Shown here piece after piece: positions 1-10,090 of a stretch of DNA of 52,110 bases. Positions within the stretch are counted from its first letter, which is position 1. Each line of letters begins with the position of its first letter. The position numbers were made by a program, and so were the translations under genes. The DNA is taken from assembly GCA_020440705.1 (NCBI GenBank), contig JAGRNP010000014.1, positions 1 to 52,110 on the forward strand, given 5' to 3'. The stretch is from a bacterium. GTDB taxonomy: Bacteria; Krumholzibacteriota; Krumholzibacteriia; LZORAL124-64-63. The notes beneath the pieces are model-generated. The model was not told where the DNA came from, did no database searches, and was given only the letters and a program-made list of their open reading frames with translations.

Positions 1-1602
1 GCCGACGACGACGACGCCGTGCGCCGGCTGAGCCGCCGCAAGCACCGCGAGGCCAAACCCCTGGCCGTGATGGTGCGCGACCTCGCGGCCGCCCGGCGCC
101 TGGCCGAGGTGGACGCCGCCGAGGCCGAGGCCCTCGCTTCGCCCGCCGCGCCCATCGTGCTGCTGACCGCGCGCCGCGACGCCCCGCTGGCCCGCCTCGT
201 GGCGCCGGACCACCGCCGCGTGGGGCTCATGCTCCCGTCGACCCCGCTGCACCACCTGCTCGCCGACGCCCTCGCGGCCCGCGACGTGCCGGCCGTCGTC
301 ATGACCAGCGGCAACGCCAGCGACGAGCCCATCTGCCTGGACAACGCCGAGGCCCGCACGCGGCTGGCGGGCATCGCCGACGCCTGGCTGCTCCACGATC
401 GTGACATCGTGCGGCGCGCCGACGACTCGGTGCTGCAGATGCTCGCCGACGGCCCCCTCTTCTTCCGCCGCAGCCGCGGCTACGCGCCCGTGCCGGTCTT
501 CCTCGCGGGCGCCGCCGCCGCCGGGCCGGATGTCCTGGCCGTGGGCCCTCAGCTCAAGAACACGGTCTGCCTGGCCAGTGCCGACCGCGCATTCGTCAGC
601 CCCCACGTGGGCGACCTGGGCGGCCTGGCCGCCGGCGGCTTCTTCGCCGAGACGGTCGCCACGCTGCAGGACGTGCTCGAGAAGCATCCGGACACCCTCG
701 CCCACGACACCCATCCCGCCTACCACACCACCGGCTGGGTGCACGACCACGCGGGCGCGCGCGCGCGCATCGGCGTGCAGCACCACCACGCCCACCTGGC
801 CGCGGTGCACGCCGAGCACGGTCTCGACGGGCCGGTGGTCGGCGTGATCCTCGACGGCACGGGCTACGGCGACGACAGCACCATCTGGGGCGGCGAGATC
901 CTGGTCGGCGACCCGGGCGGCTTCGTGCGGGCGGCGCACCTGGAGCCCGTGCCCTTGCCGGGAGGCGACGCGGCGATCCGGGCGCCCTGGCGCGCGGCGG
1001 TGGCCTACCTGCGCCACGCCGTGGGCACGCCCCTGCCCGACCTGGCCTGGCTCGCGCGCCACGACACCGGGCCCGTGCTCGCCATGCTGGCCCAGGGACT
1101 CAATTCGCCCCCGACCAGCAGCTGCGGCCGCCTCTTCGACGCCGTCGCGGCCCTGACCGGACGCTGGGGCGACGTGCACTACGAGGCCCAGGCCGCCATC
1201 GAACTCATGGCCGCCACCGACGGCGCGGCGGTGGCGGCGGCGGCGCCCCTGTGCCCGCCCGAACCCCTGGCTGCGGGCGAGCCGGCCGTGATCCCGGTGG
1301 GCCCCATCGTCTGCGGCGCCCTGGCCGCGGTGCAGGCGGGGGCCGGCGTGGCCGAGCTCTCGGCCCGCTTCCACCGCACCCTGATCGACCTGTGGACCGA
1401 CGCCGCCGCCACCGTGGCCCGGCGACGCGGCCTCGGCACCGTCGTCCTCGCCGGCGGGGTGTTCCAGAACGAACTGCTGCTCACGGGCGTGCGCGACGGG
1501 CTGCGGGCCCGGGGCCTGGACGTGCGGCGGCCGCTGCAGCTGCCCGCCAACGACGGGGCCGTCGCCCTGGGCCAGGCCGTGGTGGCCCGCACCCGCTGCT
1601 GA
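1..1602 (+). CDS. hypF: HypF carbamoyltransferase, C-terminal 533 residues (5' partial)
   Basis: HypF makes the carbamoyl/cyano precursor for the CN ligands of [NiFe] hydrogenase and passes it to HypE. The reading frame is open from base 1, so the N-terminal acylphosphatase and zinc-finger domains lie outside the window. Visible first is the end of the YrdC-like domain ([13 protein letters not shown], then [13 protein letters not shown] and TSGNASDEP). The Kae1-like carbamoyltransferase domain follows, with [18 protein letters not shown], the metal-binding run [26 protein letters not shown] and the closing [16 protein letters not shown] is at 1600-1602. It is followed 64 bases later by hypD on the same strand, as expected of a hyp cluster. 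Identification is by family motifs and is firm. Confidence 0.96.
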   Translation, partial: ADDDDAVRRLSRRKHREAKPLAVMVRDLAAARRLAEVDAAEAEALASPAAPIVLLTARRDAPLARLVAPDHRRVGLMLPSTPLHHLLADALAARDVPAVVMTSGNASDEPICLDNAEARTRLAGIADAWLLHDRDIVRRADDSVLQMLADGPLFFRRSRGYAPVPVFLAGAAAAGPDVLAVGPQLKNTVCLASADRAFVSPHVGDLGGLAAGGFFAETVATLQDVLEKHPDTLAHDTHPAYHTTGWVHDHAGARARIGVQHHHAHLAAVHAEHGLDGPVVGVILDGTGYGDDSTIWGGEILVGDPGGFVRAAHLEPVPLPGGDAAIRAPWRAAVAYLRHAVGTPLPDLAWLARHDTGPVLAMLAQGLNSPPTSSCGRLFDAVAALTGRWGDVHYEAQAAIELMAATDGAAVAAAAPLCPPEPLAAGEPAVIPVGPIVCGALAAVQAGAGVAELSARFHRTLIDLWTDAAATVARRRGLGTVVLAGGVFQNELLLTGVRDGLRARGLDVRRPLQLPANDGAVALGQAVVARTRC

Positions 1603-1618
1603 CCGCGGCGGTGCGGGG

Positions 1619-1627
1619 TGCTACCAT
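1619..1627 (+). promoter_or_regulatory. Possible extended -10 element upstream of hypD
   Basis: TGCTACCAT matches the extended -10 form TGnTAnnnT. It sits 40 bases before the hypD ATG. The same form recurs before six other genes in this window. No clear -35 was seen, so hypD may simply be read through from hypF. Confidence 0.3.
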
Positions 1628-1666
1628 GACACCGTTCCTTCTTCGCGAACCCGGAGCCGTCCGCAC

Positions 1667-2757
<1,091 letters not shown>

Positions 2758-2761
<4 letters not shown>

Positions 2762-3822
2762 GCGCCGCCGACCGCCCCGACTTCGCCGGCATGAGCTGCC
2801 CCATGCCCCTGCTCGACCACGACACGGTGCAGCTCGCCCACGGCGCCGGGGGCCGGCTCTCCGCCGACCTCATCGACCGCCTGATCCTGCCGCGGTTCCG
2901 CAGCCCCGAGCTCGCGCGGCTCGAGGACCAGGCCGTGCTCGAACTGCCGCCCGGCCGCGTCGCCTTCTCCACCGACACCTTCGTGGTCGATCCGATCTTC
3001 TTCCCCGGCGGCGACATCGGCGACCTCGCCATCAACGGCACCGTGAACGACGTGGCCATGAGCGGGGCGCGGGTCGAGGCGCTGAGCGTGGGCTTCGTGC
3101 TCGAGGAGGGGTTCCCCCTGGCCGACTTCCACCGCGTGCTCTGCTCCATGGAGGCGGCCGCCCGGGCCGCGGGCGTGCGGGTCGTCACCGGCGATACGAA
3201 GGTCGTCGGCCGCGGCGGCTGCGACCGGATCTTCATCAACACGTCCGGCGTGGGCGTCATTCCCGACGGGGTCGCCCTTTCGGCGGCCGGCCTGCGCCCG
3301 GGCGACGCCGTGCTCGTCTCCGGTACGCTGGCCGACCACGGCATGGCCGTCATGACCGCCCGCGCGAACCTCGGCTTCCAGTCGACGGTGCGCAGCGACA
3401 CGGCCGCCCTGAACGGCCTCGTCGCCGACCTGCTGCGGGCCTGCCCCGGCCTGCGCGCCCTGCGCGACCCCACCCGCGGCGGTCTCGCCACGACGCTCAA
3501 CGAGTTCGCCCGCGCCAGCCGGGTCGGTATCACCCTCGACGAAGGCGCGGTGCCCGTGCGCCCGGACGTGCGCGGTGCCTGCGAGATCCTGGGCATCGAT
3601 CCGCTCTACGTGGCCAACGAGGGCAAGCTGGTGGCCGTCGTCCCGGCCGACGGGGCCGACGCCGCCCTGGCCGCCTTGCGGGCCCATCCGGTCGGCGCGG
3701 CGGCGGCCATCGTCGGCGAGGTCGTGGCGGGGCATCCGGGCACGGTGGCGGTGCGCACCGCCCTCGGCGCCGAGCGCATCGTCGAGATGCCCGTGGGCGA
3801 GCAGCTGCCGCGGATCTGCTGA
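2758..3822 (+). CDS. hypE: Hydrogenase maturation protein HypE (carbamoyl dehydratase)
   Basis: HypE dehydrates the carbamoyl group placed on its C-terminal cysteine into a thiocyanate, the source of the CN ligands. The 354-residue protein shows the PurM/AIR-synthase fold signature: [69 protein letters not shown] and [15 protein letters not shown]. It ends in the essential tail LPRIC. The GTG at 2758 overlaps the hypD stop; an in-frame ATG at 2791 is the alternative start. It is the last gene of the visible hyp operon. hypA, hypB, hypC and hydrogenase structural genes are not in the window. Confidence 0.96.
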
Positions 3823-3832
3823 CCCGGCGGCC

Positions 3833-6637
3833 TCAGGCCCGATCGGTCGCCGGCAGGACCTGCTGCAGGACGCGCAGCAGGGCTTCGGCGCGGAACGGCT
3901 TGGGCAGGATGGCGTCGTAGCGCTGGCCGGCGAAGCGTTCGGCCAGCTCGACCTCGGTCCAGCCGCTCATGATCACCACCGGCAGCTCCGGATGGTCGGC
4001 GCGGATGCGGCGCAGGCACTCCTCGCCGCCCATGGCGGGCATGACCACGTCCAGCAGCACGGCCAGGACCTCGTCGCCGCGGCGCGCCACCGTCGCGACA
4101 GCCTCGCGGCCGTTGGCCACCGTCACCACCCGGTAGCCGGCGAAGGCCAGGCCGGTGGCCGCGGCCCGGCACACGTCCGGCTCGTCGTCGACCACGAGCA
4201 CGAAGCCCCCCTGGTCCGGCAGGGCCCCGGCCGGCGCCGGCGCCGGCGCCGAATCCCCGTCGCCGCCCGCCGCGGCATCGGGCGCGTACCGCCCGAGCGA
4301 CGGGAAGAGGACGCGCACCGTCGTCCCCTGCCCGGGCACCGAGTCGATGAAGAGGGCCCCGCGGTGACCGCGCACGATGCCCTGGACCGCCGCCATGCCC
4401 AGCCCCCGGCCGACGAACTTCGTGCTGTAGAAGGGTTCGCAGATGCGGGCGCGGGTCGCTTCATCCATGCCGCAGCCGTTGTCGGTCACCTCGAGGAAGA
4501 CGTACTCGCCCGGCCGGGCCGGCGCGCCGTCCGGGTGTTCGCCCGCCACGCTCGTGGCCAGCTCGGCGGCGGTGAAGATGCCCTGCCCCGACCGCAGGGT
4601 CACCTCGCCGGGTCCGTCGCCGACCGCCTCGGCCGCGTTCCGCACCAGGTTCAGGGCCACCTGGTGCAGCTGCGTCTCGTCGATGGTGGCCAGGTGCAGG
4701 CGCGGCGGATGGTCCTGGTGGAACTCGATCGACTTGGGCACCGCGCCCACGAGCAGGGGCGCCATCCCGGCGAGTTCCCCGGCGACGTCGATGTCGCGCA
4801 TGGTCAGCTTCCCGCGCCCCGCGAAGGCGAGCATCTGGCGCGTGAGGTCGGCGGCCCGACCGGCCGCCCGCAGCATGTCCGCGAGGGCGGCGGCCGCCGA
4901 GTGGTCGGGCCCGGTCTCAGCCGCCGCGATCTCGCCGAAGCCGACGATCATCTGCAGCAGGTTGTTGAAATCGTGGGCGATGCCGCCGGCCATGACGCCC
5001 AGGCTCTCGAGCTTCTGCGACGCGAGCACCTTCTTCTCGAGGCCGCGCCGCTCCTCCTCGGCGTGCACCTGCGCCGTGATGTCGTAGATGAAGCCTTCGA
5101 TGGCCACCAGTTCGCCGTCCCGGAAGTCGCCGCGGCCCTGCTCCCACACCCACTTCTCGTCGCCCCCGCGGGGCAGGATCCGGTAGGTCACCTGATAGCG
5201 CTCGTCGTGGTCGAGGCCGTCGCGCACCACCCGGGCCACGTGGTCCTGGTCCTCCGGCACGATCAGCGACGCGTACGACACGACGCGGTTGCCCACCAGG
5301 TCGTCGGCCTCGCATCCGGTCAGGTCGTGGCAGCCCTCGCTGCAGAAGTGCATGGTCCAGTCGTCGTCGTTGGCGCAGCGGAAGACCATGCCGGGCAGGT
5401 TGGCGAGGACCCCGCTCAGCTGCCGCTCGGTCTCGGCCAGACGCGCCTCGGCCCGCTTGCGCTCGGTCACGTTGCGCGCCACGAGCGTCAGGCGGCGGCC
5501 GGACCCGTTCGGCGCCGGTCCGCCGATCGCCGTGGTCTCGTAGTGGATGACCTCGCCGTCGGGGCCCTCGTAGAGGGTCTCGTAGCGGACCGGCTCCGCC
5601 GAACCGAGGGCCGTCCGCAGCAGCGGCTCGACCCTCGCGACGTCGTCCGGCGTGAGGAAGTCCAGGATGCTCCGGCCCAGGATATCGTCGAAGGCCAGGC
5701 CCGGACTCGGGTAGTTGGCGAAGCGGATGCGCAGGTCCGCGTCGAGATCGAGGATGTGGTCGGGGTTGGTCTGGGAGAGCAGGCGCCAGCGTTCCTCCGA
5801 GGCGGCGATCTCGTCCTTCTCGGCCTGCAGGCGCTGGAAGAACAGGGCGTAGGGTCGGGCCACCGCCAGCTCCACGAGGCCGAGGTAGAGCAGGTAGCGC
5901 GAGACGATCCGGATCAGGTGGCCCGCCATGTTCGTCAGGCCGTACGTGTCGTTGTAGGTGACGAAGGCGAGCTCCGCCACGGCGACCAGGGCGAGGGACC
6001 ACGAGAGTCGGCGCCGCACCCCCGCGTCGGTGCCGCCCGAACGCCTGCGGAAGACGATCAGCGCCGCCACCAGCACGGCCACCAGCACGAACTCCGCGCC
6101 GACCTTGAATCCGGTGAGCCCCCGGCCGGCCACGAAACAGACGGGAAAGGCGTCGGAACCGAGCACCAGCGCCACGCCCGACACCGCCATGGCTCCGGTG
6201 ATCGTCATGATGACCACCAGCGACCGGCGCCGGGCCGCCAGGAAGGCGAAGCCCAGCCACCCGACGGCCTCCACCGTGCGCGCGATGATCCAGAACTGGG
6301 TCGCGATGTTGGGGTCGTGGGGCTGACCGAAGACGTTGATGCCCTCGTACGACGCCGTGTGCAGCAGATCGACGGCGCCGGCGAGGAACAGGGCGAGCCC
6401 CAGGGTCAGGTAGGCATCGATGTCCTGGAAGCGGCGCGCGTTCCACAGCAGGAGCGTCACGCTCCAGGTGAGGCTGATCGAGGCGACCTCGACGAGGGTG
6501 TGGAAGGTCGGGTAGTTGTCGCGGCTGAGCAGGTAGAGCAGCGCGAGGACGCATCCGGCCGCCACGGCCTTCAGCAGCCGACCGACCGGCGTCTCCAGCG
6601 TCGGGCCCGCGTCCCTGAGTCCGAACCTTTGGGGCAT
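3833..6637 (-). CDS. MASE3 hybrid sensor histidine kinase with two PAS domains and a receiver
   Basis: A 934-residue hybrid kinase. Residues 22-262 form a multi-TM MASE3-type sensor (NYPTFHTLVEVASI, LLHTASYEGINVF). PAS1 is about 280-393 and PAS2 about 403-522. HisKA has the phospho-accepting His555 in MAGGIAHDFNNLLQ. The HATPase_c domain (645-782) has an N-box near 663-667, DNGCGM at 719-724 and GRGLGMAAVQGIVRGH. A C-terminal receiver (811-930) has acidic pair DD817-818, phospho-acceptor Asp863 (LLDVVMPAMGG) and Lys913 (LPKPF). Start ATG at 6637 has CGGAG 7 bases upstream. No response regulator or output gene is adjacent, so it is an orphan. Its stop lies 10 bases from the convergent hypE stop. 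Confidence 0.93.
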   Translation of the reverse strand: MPQRFGLRDAGPTLETPVGRLLKAVAAGCVLALLYLLSRDNYPTFHTLVEVASISLTWSVTLLLWNARRFQDIDAYLTLGLALFLAGAVDLLHTASYEGINVFGQPHDPNIATQFWIIARTVEAVGWLGFAFLAARRRSLVVIMTITGAMAVSGVALVLGSDAFPVCFVAGRGLTGFKVGAEFVLVAVLVAALIVFRRRSGGTDAGVRRRLSWSLALVAVAELAFVTYNDTYGLTNMAGHLIRIVSRYLLYLGLVELAVARPYALFFQRLQAEKDEIAASEERWRLLSQTNPDHILDLDADLRIRFANYPSPGLAFDDILGRSILDFLTPDDVARVEPLLRTALGSAEPVRYETLYEGPDGEVIHYETTAIGGPAPNGSGRRLTLVARNVTERKRAEARLAETERQLSGVLANLPGMVFRCANDDDWTMHFCSEGCHDLTGCEADDLVGNRVVSYASLIVPEDQDHVARVVRDGLDHDERYQVTYRILPRGGDEKWVWEQGRGDFRDGELVAIEGFIYDITAQVHAEEERRGLEKKVLASQKLESLGVMAGGIAHDFNNLLQMIVGFGEIAAAETGPDHSAAAALADMLRAAGRAADLTRQMLAFAGRGKLTMRDIDVAGELAGMAPLLVGAVPKSIEFHQDHPPRLHLATIDETQLHQVALNLVRNAAEAVGDGPGEVTLRSGQGIFTAAELATSVAGEHPDGAPARPGEYVFLEVTDNGCGMDEATRARICEPFYSTKFVGRGLGMAAVQGIVRGHRGALFIDSVPGQGTTVRVLFPSLGRYAPDAAAGGDGDSAPAPAPAGALPDQGGFVLVVDDEPDVCRAAATGLAFAGYRVVTVANGREAVATVARRGDEVLAVLLDVVMPAMGGEECLRRIRADHPELPVVIMSGWTEVELAERFAGQRYDAILPKPFRAEALLRVLQQVLPATDRA

Positions 6638-6673
6638 GACCGCTCCGCAGGGTTCCGGGCGAGAACCGCGGAC

Positions 6674-6682
6674 ATCATACCA
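6674..6682 (-). promoter_or_regulatory. Extended -10 element for the hybrid kinase
   Basis: On the minus strand this reads TGGTATGAT, an extended -10. It gives a predicted leader of about 30 bases before the ATG at 6637. The identical nonamer precedes the CHAT gene at 26224-26232. It suggests the kinase has its own promoter despite lying only 84 bases after the preceding same-strand gene. Confidence 0.5.
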
Positions 6683-6721
6683 TCGATCGCGACCGCCGTG
6701 CCACCCCGACGGCCGGTCGTC

Positions 6722-9688
6722 CTACCGCAGACCCGCCAGGGCCGCCCGCGCCTCCGCCGCGTTGGCGAAATCGGGATCGGCCCGCAAGGCCTCCTCGTAG
6801 TAGGCCCGGGCCGCCGGCACGTCGCCGGCGGCCGCCGCCACCTCGCCGAGATGGAACAGCACGATCGGGTGGCGGTCGAGCGCGCGGGCGGCCTGCTCCA
6901 GGGTCGCCCGGGCCGCTTCCTGATCGCCCCGCAGATGCTCGATCCAGCCCCGCGTGTCGAGGATCATGCCATTTTCCGGGTCGATCGCCAACGCTTCGCG
7001 CACGGTGGCCTCGGCCTCGTCGAGGCGACCCGCCCCGGCCAGGGCGTCGGCCAGGCCGTTGAGGGCCAAGGCGTTGTTCGGGTGCTGCTCCACGGCCAGG
7101 CGGCGCTGCGCCACGAGGATCTCGCCGCAATAGTCGGGGCCGGGCAGGTTCCCGCCCGAGGCCTCGGCCATGAAGAAGCGCACGTTGCCGTTGTCGCTGT
7201 CCAGGCACCAGGCCTGGTCGAGCTCGGGCCGCACGATGTGGAAGGCGTAGCGGCCGAGGTGACCGGCCACCTTCTGCTCGTGCGCGATGGCGGCCGACTC
7301 CGGCGTGGTCAGTCCGGTGAAGAAGGGCTGCGCCGCCGTCTGGAAGGCGGGCATCTGGCGCTGGGGCGGCAGCGGCCACAGCACCGACTGCTTGTCGAAG
7401 TAGTGCACGCCGTCGGTGTTCACGCGCGTCTCGCCGCCGATCATCACGTCCATCGTCTCGGGGCTCATCCAGAAGAAGCCCGCCACCCGCGGCACCGTGT
7501 CGATCTGGTAGTGGTCGGCCTTGAACCAGGCGGGCAGCTTGTCGAGCTTCGCCTGCAGGCGCGGCGCATCGATGGCCAGCGGCTCCGGCGTGGCCAGCAG
7601 GAAGGCCTGGTCCGACCCGTAGACGTACCAGACCGTCGCCGTGGGGAAGACCTTCCTGAACGTGTTCAGGTGGATCTGCATGAGCTCGCCGCGCATCGAG
7701 CCGAGCACGGGCACCCACTGGGCCCACACGCCGCCGGGCTTCAGGCGCTGCTTCACGGCGCGGTAGAACTCCTCGGTGTAGAGGATCCAGCTGTCGTAGG
7801 CGCGCGGATGGGTCGAGTCGGAGATGATGACGTCGTACTGCTTGTTGCAGGTGACGAGGTAGTTGCGGCCGTCGTCGTTGTGGAAGTGGAAGCGGTCCTT
7901 GTGGAAGACGTCGCCGTTGACGTCGGTGAAGAGGTCGTTGATGCCCTCGATGTCGGGATTCAGGTCGACCACGTCGAGCGACGCGATCTCGTCCGACGCA
8001 AGCACCGAGCCCGCGGTGATGCCGGCGCCGAAGGCGATGACCATGGCGTCCTTGGGGCCGTCCGACTCGTGCAGCAGCGGCGGCAGCACGCCCAGCAGCT
8101 TGAAGAGCTGCACGTGCCAGAAGCGGGTCGAGGCCTCCTCGACGCCGTTGAGGTACATGTCGCGGTAGTCCTGCAGCCTGGGGTCGAACTGGTCGAGCAC
8201 GGTCACCGTCGCGGCGTGCCCCTCCTTGACCCACTTGATCTCGACCCGCTCCGCGGTCGTCGAGTCGGCCAGCTTGCCGGCGTACCGCTGCGTCATGTCG
8301 GGCAGGGCGAAGGCGGCGACCAGGCCGACGGCCAGGGCCACACCCACCGCCGGCGCCATCCCCCCGCGCGCCGGGCGCCGTCCCGCCAGGTTGGCCACGC
8401 CCACCAGCACCAGCAGAGCCGTCAGCAGCGCCAGCGTGCCCTGCAGCCCGATGTTCGGCACCAGGTAGTGGTTGGCGATGCCCGCGCCGAGCAGTCCGCC
8501 GGCCGTGTTCAGCGAATACAGGGTGGCCGCCTCCCGCGAGGCCGCCCCCTTGCCTTGCGGTTGCAGCATCCGGATGGCCAGGGGCAGCAGCGCCCCCATG
8601 AACACCACCGGCAGGATGAGCATGCCGAGCACCGGCAGCGGGCTCTGGGGCGCGGCGTCGGCGAACTTGGCGAAGCGGTCGTCGCTGAGGATCAGGTCGG
8701 ACAGCAGCAGGTACGGTGTGACCATCAGCAGCAGGCCGGCCAGCACCGCCGACACGCCGAAGACCCGTCCGGCGCCCCGGCCCTGCAGCACGCCGAACAG
8801 CCAGGTGCCGAAGACCGCGCTGAAGCCGGTGCCCAGCAGGAACGCCGTCAGCACCAGCGGGAACACCGACACCGTGTTGCCGAGATAGAGGATGCTCACG
8901 CGGGTCAGCAGCACCTCGTAGGCCAGCGAGACGAAGCCGACGACGAAGGTGGCGGCGAAGAGGAAGCGACGCAGGTCGGGCGCGGAGCCCGGGATGGCCG
9001 TGGCCGCCGGCGCGGGGTCCGCCGCGTCCGCCGCGTCGGCCCGGGGTCGGCCCGCCACCAGGTGGGCCGCCAGCGCGCTGCCGGCCGCCACCAGGTAGGC
9101 GACGAAGGCCGTGTTGAGGGTGAACTGCACCCCGAACTCCTGCAGCAGGTGGTAGCCCGCCGCGAAGCAGCCGATGGCCGCGCCCAGGGTGTTCGTGCTG
9201 TAGAGGTAGCCCGTGCGCGCCGAGCGGCGCGTGGGCGAGTCGAGGGCCGCGCCCGCGATGATCGCGGGGAAGGTGGCGCCCATCAACGTCGCCGGCAGGA
9301 GCAGGGCCAGGGAGGTGACCAACAGCCGGATCGCCGTCAGGCCCTCGCGATTCTCCATGGTCCCGGCCAGCGAGGTGAACAGCGCCGTCAGGCCGTCGAA
9401 GAGCGCCGGCGACGCCAGCACGTACAGCCCGATCACCGTCTCGAGCAGCAGGTAGGGCACGAGATTCATCCGGCGCCCGGACACCCACCGGCCACCCAGC
9501 CAGCTGCCCAGGCCGAGGCCGCCCATGAAGACCATGATGATCATGGCCGCCGCGCTCAGCGAGTTGCCGACCACGACGATGAGCATCCGGTTCCACGTCA
9601 CCTCGGCGACGAGGCTCGCGGCGCCCGATGCGAAGAAGGCCAGGAACAGGAGAGGGACGAAGACGGCATTGCGGATGCGGGTCGACAT
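6722..9688 (-). CDS. Membrane protein with spermidine-synthase-like (fused MFS/SpeE-type) domain and C-terminal TPRs
   Basis: A 988-residue protein. Residues 1-460 are a series of hydrophobic helices of the MFS-like kind often fused to spermidine synthase homologues. A Rossmann methyltransferase/aminopropyltransferase-like domain follows (about 495-700), with GAGITAGS 554-561, VVDLNPDIEGIN, DDGRNYL 605-611 and ISDSTHP 622-628. TPR repeats cover about 865-988 (NNALALNGLADALAGAGRLDEA). Classical spermidine synthases have D-S-S/T-D-P at the last motif; here the second Asp is His, so polyamine synthesis should not be assumed. ATG 9688 (GGAG 12 bases upstream) is preferred to an upstream in-frame ATG at 9811, which would add a low-GC, uncharacteristic N-terminus. 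Confidence 0.85.
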   Translation of the reverse strand: MSTRIRNAVFVPLLFLAFFASGAASLVAEVTWNRMLIVVVGNSLSAAAMIIMVFMGGLGLGSWLGGRWVSGRRMNLVPYLLLETVIGLYVLASPALFDGLTALFTSLAGTMENREGLTAIRLLVTSLALLLPATLMGATFPAIIAGAALDSPTRRSARTGYLYSTNTLGAAIGCFAAGYHLLQEFGVQFTLNTAFVAYLVAAGSALAAHLVAGRPRADAADAADPAPAATAIPGSAPDLRRFLFAATFVVGFVSLAYEVLLTRVSILYLGNTVSVFPLVLTAFLLGTGFSAVFGTWLFGVLQGRGAGRVFGVSAVLAGLLLMVTPYLLLSDLILSDDRFAKFADAAPQSPLPVLGMLILPVVFMGALLPLAIRMLQPQGKGAASREAATLYSLNTAGGLLGAGIANHYLVPNIGLQGTLALLTALLVLVGVANLAGRRPARGGMAPAVGVALAVGLVAAFALPDMTQRYAGKLADSTTAERVEIKWVKEGHAATVTVLDQFDPRLQDYRDMYLNGVEEASTRFWHVQLFKLLGVLPPLLHESDGPKDAMVIAFGAGITAGSVLASDEIASLDVVDLNPDIEGINDLFTDVNGDVFHKDRFHFHNDDGRNYLVTCNKQYDVIISDSTHPRAYDSWILYTEEFYRAVKQRLKPGGVWAQWVPVLGSMRGELMQIHLNTFRKVFPTATVWYVYGSDQAFLLATPEPLAIDAPRLQAKLDKLPAWFKADHYQIDTVPRVAGFFWMSPETMDVMIGGETRVNTDGVHYFDKQSVLWPLPPQRQMPAFQTAAQPFFTGLTTPESAAIAHEQKVAGHLGRYAFHIVRPELDQAWCLDSDNGNVRFFMAEASGGNLPGPDYCGEILVAQRRLAVEQHPNNALALNGLADALAGAGRLDEAEATVREALAIDPENGMILDTRGWIEHLRGDQEAARATLEQAARALDRHPIVLFHLGEVAAAAGDVPAARAYYEEALRADPDFANAAEARAALAGLR

Positions 9689-9739
9689 GGTGAGCACGGC
9701 TCCGGTTGCGGTTGAAAAGCCCTTTTCCCCACTATGATT

Positions 9740-9755
9740 TGACCAATATAGGTCA
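9740..9755. promoter_or_regulatory. Operator-like dyad TGACC-N6-GGTCA
   Basis: Perfect 5-bp half-sites TGACC and GGTCA flank an AATATA core, about 52 bases upstream of the ATG at 9688. Read on the minus strand the core is TATATT, a possible -10, so a bound repressor could block transcription of the spermidine-synthase-like gene. No good -35 was found. Confidence 0.35.
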
Positions 9756-9829
9756 TTGGATCCCGATATCCAGAAGTTGTTGCATAAAATAACAGCCGCG
9801 AAGAATCTCACGAAAGAAGGCCATGGCGT

Positions 9830-9858
9830 TGACCGGACCTGCGGCCTGAACTAGACTA
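9830..9858 (+). promoter_or_regulatory. Sigma70-like promoter facing the glycosyltransferase
   Basis: TTGACC (9830-9835), a 17-base spacer, then TAGACT (9853-9858). The predicted start is near 9866, giving a leader of about 225 bases before the ATG at 10091. A terminator-like hairpin lies inside that leader. Confidence 0.5.
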
Positions 9859-9910
9859 CCGCTCCCGATCGCCGCAACGACCGGACGATCCACCCCGCAG
9901 GACGCGGCGG

Positions 9911-9934
9911 ACGGGGTTCAGGTCCCCGTTTTTT
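9911..9934 (+). terminator. Terminator-like hairpin inside the glycosyltransferase leader
   Basis: ACGGGG (9911-9916) pairs with CCCCGT (9924-9929), followed by a run of T to 9934. It is about 45-70 bases downstream of the predicted transcription start and about 155 bases before the next gene. It may be an attenuator or the end of a short RNA. Confidence 0.5.
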
Positions 9935-10090
9935 CCGCCTCGGCGTTTTTTTGCGCAGGAAAGTCGGGATTCGCCCTAACAACGACGACCGTGGACCTGT
10001 CTAGTCCGCAATGGCATCACATCGGCCGCCCTCCCGACGGGCGGGCCGGTGCGGCAACGGACCACCCGAGTTCCCGACTGCGAGTCCACC

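Larger units (their letters stand above)
9689..10090. other. Intergenic regulatory region between divergent genes
   Basis: This gap of about 400 bases is distinctly AT-richer than its surroundings near 9715-9800. It holds a dyad at 9740-9755, a sigma70-like promoter facing right at 9830-9858 and a terminator-like hairpin with a T-run at 9911-9934. A second short T-run lies at about 9945-9952. No convincing ORF or tRNA was seen. Confidence 0.6.

Noticed and set aside
3575-9715. A 2046-residue open frame on the plus strand
   Set aside because: It is antisense to the hybrid kinase and SpeE-like genes, which have clear family motifs. Its His/Arg/Gly-rich translation has no recognisable domain; it arises from high GC.
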